This document shows, piece by piece, positions 5,961 to 9,502 of a stretch of 9,502 nucleotides of DNA (positions are counted from its first letter, which is position 1; the number at the start of each line of letters is the position of its first letter). A model generated the notes under the pieces. The model had not been told where the DNA came from. It did no database searches and saw nothing but the letters and a program-made list of their open reading frames with translations. The DNA lies in assembly GCA_002482865.1 (NCBI GenBank), contig DLGU01000014.1, positions 8,954-18,455 of the forward strand, written 5' to 3'. The DNA comes from Porphyrobacter sp. UBA7686. Its GTDB lineage: Bacteria; Pseudomonadota; Alphaproteobacteria; Sphingomonadales; Sphingomonadaceae. The translations under genes were made by a program, and so were the position numbers.

Positions 5961-5966
5961 TCTCCT
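5961..5966 (-). promoter_or_regulatory. Shine-Dalgarno site for the DUF1272 gene
   Basis: AGGAGA on the minus strand, seven bases before the ATG at 5953, overlaps the TAG stop of glmM (5967-5965). This strong site fixes the DUF1272 start and supports translational linkage with glmM. Confidence 0.8.
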
Positions 5967-7302
5967 AAACCGCCGCGTGCACGGCTTCGCAGATGGCATC
6001 CACCACCTGTTCGACCTGCGCGCGGTCGTCACCTTCGGCCATCACGCGGATCACCGGCTCGGTTCCCGAGGGGCGGATCACCAGTCGGCCCTTGCCTGCC
6101 AGCGCGGCTTCCGCCTCGGCGATCACGGCCTGCACCTGCGGATTGTCGAGCGGCTTGCCGCCCTCGTAGCGCACGTTCTTGAGCAATTGCGGCACGGGAT
6201 CGAACACGTGCAGCACTTCGCTTGCAGGCTTGCCGGAGCGCACGAGGCTCGCCAGCACCCGCAGCGCGGCGACTGTGCCATCGCCGGTGGTGCCGTGGTC
6301 GAGCAGGATCATGTGGCCCGATTGCTCGCCGCCGACATTGAACCCGCCCGCCTTCATCGCTTCGAGCACATAGCGGTCGCCCACCTTGGCGCGTTCGAGG
6401 GTGAGGCCCCGGCCTGCCAGATAGCGTTCAAGGCCAAGATTGCTCATCACCGTCGCCACGATCCCGCCGCCGCGCAAGGAACCGCGCTCCTGCATCCGCC
6501 CGGCGATCAGCGCCATGATCTGGTCGCCATCGACCGCGCGGCCCTTTTCGTCGACCACGATCAGGCGGTCTGCATCGCCGTCCAACGCAATGCCGATATC
6601 CGCGCCTTCCTCGACCACCTTGGCTTGCAACGCGGCGATGGCGGTGGAGCCGACGCCGTCGTTGATGTTGATGCCATTGGGGGTGACGCCCAAGGCGATC
6701 ACCTCGGCCCCCAGCTCCCAGATCGCGGACGGAGCCACCTGATAGGCCGCGCCATTGGCGCAATCGACCACGACCTTGAGGCCATCAAAGCGGATATCGC
6801 TCGCCACCGATTGCTTCACCGCGTGGATATAGCGCCCGCGCGCATCCTCGATCCGGCGCGCACGGCCGATGCGTTCGGCAGGGGCGAGCGGGATATCTGT
6901 TTCCATCAATCGCTCGATCTCGGTCTCGGCCTCGTCCGACAGCTTGAAGCCGTCAGGGCCGAACAGCTTGATGCCATTGTCCGCGAACAGGTTGTGACTG
7001 GCCGAGATCATCACGCCCAGGTCCGCGCGCATTTCCCGCGTCAGCAAGGCGATGGCCGGGGTGGGGAGCGGCCCGGTCATGATCACGTCGATCCCGACAG
7101 ATGTGAAGCCCGCCACCAGCGCGCTTTCCATCATGTAGCCGGACAGCCGCGTGTCCTTGCCGATCACCACCCGGTGCCGGTGCCCGCCGCGCACGAAGTG
7201 GCGTCCCGCCGCCTGCCCGACCTTCATCGCGGTCGCCGCGGTCATTACGCCGGCATTGGTGCGGCCTCTGATTCCGTCCGTCCCGAACAGCTTGCGTGCC
7301 AT
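5965..7302 (-). CDS. glmM: Phosphoglucosamine mutase
   Basis: GlmM converts glucosamine-6-phosphate to glucosamine-1-phosphate, the step before GlmU on the way to UDP-GlcNAc for peptidoglycan and lipopolysaccharide. The 445-residue protein is full length for the family and has all hallmarks: N-terminal FGTDGIRG at 6-13, the phosphoserine loop MISASHN with S102, the Mg-binding DGDADR at 241-246, the sugar-binding GEQSGH at 325-330 and the phosphate-binding [12 protein letters not shown] at 410-421. The ATG at 7302 is preceded by GGGAC about five bases upstream. DUF1272 follows after 11 bases in the same direction; the symporter gene diverges from the other end. The antisense strand is open over nearly its whole length, which is common in GC-rich genes and not evidence for another protein. 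Confidence 0.97.
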   Translation of the reverse strand: MARKLFGTDGIRGRTNAGVMTAATAMKVGQAAGRHFVRGGHRHRVVIGKDTRLSGYMMESALVAGFTSVGIDVIMTGPLPTPAIALLTREMRADLGVMISASHNLFADNGIKLFGPDGFKLSDEAETEIERLMETDIPLAPAERIGRARRIEDARGRYIHAVKQSVASDIRFDGLKVVVDCANGAAYQVAPSAIWELGAEVIALGVTPNGININDGVGSTAIAALQAKVVEEGADIGIALDGDADRLIVVDEKGRAVDGDQIMALIAGRMQERGSLRGGGIVATVMSNLGLERYLAGRGLTLERAKVGDRYVLEAMKAGGFNVGGEQSGHMILLDHGTTGDGTVAALRVLASLVRSGKPASEVLHVFDPVPQLLKNVRYEGGKPLDNPQVQAVIAEAEAALAGKGRLVIRPSGTEPVIRVMAEGDDRAQVEQVVDAICEAVHAAV

Positions 7303-7392
7303 GAAAGTCCCGTCCCCGCTTCAGCAAGATTGTCTCGCGCTTCTGGCGCGGTTATCGGCCAAAGGGAAGGGCGGGGCGCTCGTTTAAGGGAT
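7303..7392. promoter_or_regulatory. Divergent spacer between glmM and the symporter gene
   Basis: These 90 bases must carry the promoters of both genes. They contain a small perfect inverted repeat, CGCGC-TTCTG-GCGCG (7336-7350), roughly central, which might be an operator. I see no clear -35/-10 pair. AAGGG at 7386-7390 is the likely ribosome binding site of the symporter gene, though only two bases from its ATG. Confidence 0.3.
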
Positions 7393-8703
7393 ATGGCATT
7401 GCTCGAAAGTGAAAACGCGGCGCCCGGTTCAGGCGGGCAGGGGAAATTCGCGCTGGTTTCGATCCGCTTGCCGGTGGCGTTGACCTTTGCCGCGCTGGTG
7501 GGCGGCCTGCTGGCGGGGATCGCCGGGGGAGCGATGGGCGCACCGACCGCGCTGACCGATATCGCCGCGCTGATCGGCGGGCTGTGGCTGCGCGCCTTGC
7601 AGATGACGATCATCCCGCTGGTCGCGGCGCTGCTGGTGCTGGGGCTGGTGCAGATGATCATGGCCGCCCGCGTCGGCACGGTGGCCCGGCGGATGCTGGC
7701 GATCATGGTCGCGGTGCAGCTGGCGGGCGGAGCCTTTACCTCGATTGCCATGCCGGCGCTGCTGCGTGCTTTCCCGGTGCCTGAAGGCGCGGGCGCGTTT
7801 CTTGCCAAAACGCCGGAGAGCGTGGGCGAAGTGCCCGGCGTGCTCGACTTCATGGCCTCGCTCGTCTCGCCCAACATCATCGCCGCCGCGGCCGAAACCG
7901 CTATGCTGCCGCTGACGCTGTTCTTCGTCATGTTCGCAGTCGCCATCACCCGTCTGCCCGAAGATCAGGGCGAGCGGCTGCTGGGGTTCTTCCATGCGCT
8001 GGGCAATGTCATGCTGCTGATCATCGGCTGGGTGCTGGGGATCGCGCCCATCGGCGTGTTCGCGCTGGCTTACGGCGTCGGGGTGCAGAGTGGTTACGGA
8101 GCGTTCGCGGCGCTGGGGCATTATGTGCTGACCGTGACGGCGATGGGCACCTTCATTCTGGCGCTGGCCTATGGCATCGCCATCGGGCTGGGCCGGACGG
8201 GGGCGCGCTTTGCCAGCGCTGTGCTGCCAGCCCAAGCCGTGGCGCTGTCGACCCAAAGCTCGCTCGCCAGTCTGCCTGCGATGCTCGATTCGGCCGGTCG
8301 GCTGAGCCTGCGCGCATCGACTGCTGAATTCGTGCTGCCGCTCGCCGTGGTGATCTTCCGCGCCACCAGTGCCGCAATGAACCTCGCTGTGGTCTATTAC
8401 ATCGCCGCGCTGGCGGGTGTGGAGGTTTCGCCGACCGTGGCGGTGGCGGGCATCCTGATTGCCAGCGTCATCAGCCTCTCCGCTGTCAGCCTGCCCGGAT
8501 CGATCAGCTTCGTCGTCTCGATCGGCCCGATTGCGCTGGCGATGGGCGTGCCGGTCGAACCGCTCGCGCTGCTGGTCGCGGTCGAGATGCTGCCCGATCT
8601 GATGCGCACCTTGGGCAACGTCACCATGAATGTTGCTGTCACAAGCGCAGTTGACCGCGCTGCTGCCTCGTCCGAGACGCCAAAGGAGGCAGCGACGACT
8701 TGA
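7393..8703 (+). CDS. Divergent dicarboxylate/amino acid:cation symporter (DAACS) family transporter
   Basis: This 436-residue integral membrane protein has the DAACS (GltP/GltPh/DctA) layout: N-terminal helices from about residue 24, a long hydrophobic core and the two re-entrant hairpin regions. The C-terminal PDLMRTLGNVT (401-411) matches the family's D-x-x-R-T-x-x-N-V-T signature, including the substrate-contacting Asp, Arg and Asn. Other hallmarks are altered. Where the family has NMDGT in TM7, this protein reads FRATS (322-326). The acidic sodium ligand after NVT is N413. Hairpin 1 reads STQSSLASLP (286-295), and hairpin 2 has SLPGSI in place of a GVPGAG-type sequence. The substrate is unknown; a dicarboxylate or acidic amino acid is only a family-level guess. 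The frame is open back to 5977 across the glmM antisense strand, but the ATG at 7393 sits in the divergent gap just before the first helix. sodB follows 72 bases later. Confidence 0.85.
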   Translation: MALLESENAAPGSGGQGKFALVSIRLPVALTFAALVGGLLAGIAGGAMGAPTALTDIAALIGGLWLRALQMTIIPLVAALLVLGLVQMIMAARVGTVARRMLAIMVAVQLAGGAFTSIAMPALLRAFPVPEGAGAFLAKTPESVGEVPGVLDFMASLVSPNIIAAAAETAMLPLTLFFVMFAVAITRLPEDQGERLLGFFHALGNVMLLIIGWVLGIAPIGVFALAYGVGVQSGYGAFAALGHYVLTVTAMGTFILALAYGIAIGLGRTGARFASAVLPAQAVALSTQSSLASLPAMLDSAGRLSLRASTAEFVLPLAVVIFRATSAAMNLAVVYYIAALAGVEVSPTVAVAGILIASVISLSAVSLPGSISFVVSIGPIALAMGVPVEPLALLVAVEMLPDLMRTLGNVTMNVAVTSAVDRAAASSETPKEAATT

Positions 8704-8764
8704 AGCTGCAACCCTTCGCCCACATCTGCGTTACCAATACAGACTGATTTCAACCCAGCCTTCT

Positions 8765-8770
8765 GGAGGA
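8765..8770 (+). promoter_or_regulatory. Strong Shine-Dalgarno site of sodB
   Basis: GGAGGA five bases before the ATG at 8776 is a near-perfect anti-Shine-Dalgarno match and confirms the sodB start. The 72-base gap (8704-8775) has no hairpin after the symporter gene and no clear promoter, so read-through from the symporter gene is possible. Confidence 0.8.
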
Positions 8771-8775
8771 CACCC

Positions 8776-9384
8776 ATGGCTTTCGCACTTTCCCCGCTGC
8801 CCTATCCCGCTGACGCGCTCGACCCGGCGATTTCGGCCGAGACGTTGTCGTTCCACCACGGCAAGCATCACCAGACCTATGTCGACAAGATGAACGCCGC
8901 GATTGAAGGCACCGCGCATGCCGACAAGTCGCTCGAAGAAATCGTCGCCGCCTCGCGCGGCAGCGACAAGGGCCTGTTCAACAACTCGGCCCAGACCTGG
9001 AACCACGCGTTCTACTGGCATTCGATGGCGCCTGCCACGACCGAACCTTCGGCGGAACTCGTCGCCGGGATCGAAGCCGCGTTCGGCTCGGTCGACGAGC
9101 TGAAGCAGAAGCTCAAGGATCGCGGCGTTGGTCACTTTGCGTCGGGCTGGGTGTGGCTGGCTGAAAAGGACGGCAAGCTCAGCATTGAGGAAACCCACGA
9201 TGCCGACACGCTGGCCGACAGCGGTTTCAACCCGCTGCTGGTGCTCGACGTGTGGGAACACGCCTATTACCTCGATCACCAGAACAAGCGCCCGGCCTAT
9301 CTGGACGCCGTGGTCGAGAACAAGCTCAACTGGGCCTTTGCCAGCGAAAACCTCGCGCGCGGCACGGTGTGGACTTACGCCTGA
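8776..9384 (+). CDS. sodB: Fe-type superoxide dismutase
   Basis: The enzyme converts superoxide to oxygen and hydrogen peroxide in the cytoplasm as a dimer. All four metal ligands of the Fe/Mn family are present: H27 (FHHGKHH), H77 (TWNHAFYW), D158 and H162 (LDVWEHAYYLD). The second-shell Tyr is Y35, and E161/Y165 fit the dimer-interface Glu-Tyr positions. Q73 just before TWNH is the outer-sphere glutamine position typical of Fe-SODs; Mn-SODs have Gly there. The 202-residue length is normal and there is no signal peptide. A strong GGAGGA site precedes it and an intrinsic terminator follows at 9411. Cambialistic (Fe/Mn) activity cannot be excluded from sequence. Confidence 0.96.
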   Translation: MAFALSPLPYPADALDPAISAETLSFHHGKHHQTYVDKMNAAIEGTAHADKSLEEIVAASRGSDKGLFNNSAQTWNHAFYWHSMAPATTEPSAELVAGIEAAFGSVDELKQKLKDRGVGHFASGWVWLAEKDGKLSIEETHDADTLADSGFNPLLVLDVWEHAYYLDHQNKRPAYLDAVVENKLNWAFASENLARGTVWTYA

Positions 9385-9410
9385 TTTTCTCAGGTTAGCG
9401 AATGAGGAAG

Positions 9411-9440
9411 GCCCGGGGCGGAAACGCCTCGGGCTTTTTT
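9411..9440 (+). terminator. Intrinsic terminator of sodB
   Basis: A 10-base-pair stem (GCCCGGGGCG with CGCCTCGGGC, one G-U pair) closes a GAAA tetraloop and is followed directly by six T (9435-9440). It begins 26 bases after the sodB stop and is the only canonical Rho-independent terminator seen in the window. Confidence 0.95.
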
Positions 9441-9450
9441 CTTTCTCCCC

Positions 9451-9471
9451 GTCCCGGGCTTGACCCGGGAC
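9451..9471. repeat. REP-like palindrome with CTTGA loop
   Basis: GTCCCGGG-CTTGA-CCCGGGAC is a perfect 8-base-pair hairpin just after the sodB terminator. It shares the CTTGA loop with the two copies near 5560-5638 but has a different stem, and resembles dispersed intergenic repeats I recall from sphingomonad genomes. The remaining bases to 9502 show no gene. Confidence 0.7.
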
Positions 9472-9502
9472 CCCGCTACCTTTTGGTGACAGCGAGGAGA
9501 GA

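Noticed and set aside
5977..7392. 472-codon open frame antisense to glmM, continuous with the symporter gene (908 codons in all)
   Set aside because: The residues are His/Arg/Asp-rich in the manner of a reverse-complement shadow of a GC-rich gene, while glmM has every catalytic motif. The symporter has a sensible ATG at 7393 in the divergent gap.
8700..8745. Candidate sodB promoter (TTGAAG at 8700, TACAGA at 8738)
   Set aside because: No -35/-10 pair with acceptable spacing and matches could be assembled; a Fur-type box is not evident either.
1..9502. CRISPR array, toxin-antitoxin pair, defence cassette or prophage genes
   Set aside because: No regularly spaced direct repeats, no paired small overlapping genes and no phage or transposase motifs in any frame; all substantial coding frames are assigned to known families.

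Overview
The window looks like ordinary chromosome from a high-GC alphaproteobacterium. The protein sequences and gene order (pheA beside a membrane-anchored cytochrome c, glmM near thiD, short DUF1272 protein, Fe-type sodB) resemble Sphingomonadales, most likely the Erythrobacter/Porphyrobacter group. That placement is from memory of these families, not from a search. Genes are closely packed, nothing marks a prophage, transposase, integron, CRISPR array or defence island, and no gap exceeds 300 bases.

Left part (1-3415): a 3'-truncated prephenate dehydratase gene (pheA, minus) faces away from a gene for a membrane-anchored c-type cytochrome (plus). The 118-base divergent spacer holds two palindromes. 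The cytochrome gene converges on a minus-strand pair, ppx/gppA followed by rlmE, joined by a 4-base ATGA stop/start overlap.

Middle (3416-5953): a tRNA-Gln(CUG) gene has its own likely promoter and a long inverted repeat downstream. Next come a LOG-family gene (plus) and thiD (minus), whose stop codons overlap tail to tail. The first codons of thiD contain two runs of seven C, so the plus strand carries a G7-T-G7 tract. Upstream of thiD, a 252-base gap holds an inverted pair of REP-like palindromes.

Right part (5729-9502): a DUF1272 zinc-ribbon-like gene directly follows glmM (both minus), with its ribosome binding site overlapping the glmM stop. Divergent from glmM is a transporter of the dicarboxylate/amino acid:cation symporter fold that lacks the family's usual cation-binding residues. 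Then come sodB, a strong intrinsic terminator and another REP-like palindrome with the same CTTGA loop as the thiD-side pair.

Functionally these are mostly independent housekeeping genes: aromatic amino acid synthesis, respiratory electron transfer, polyphosphate/(p)ppGpp metabolism with rRNA methylation, translation, purine/cytokinin-like nucleotide hydrolysis, thiamine synthesis, cell-wall precursor synthesis, transport and superoxide defence. I found no convincing new multi-gene system. The most unusual items are the divergent symporter, the G-tract at the thiD start and the shared-loop REP palindromes.
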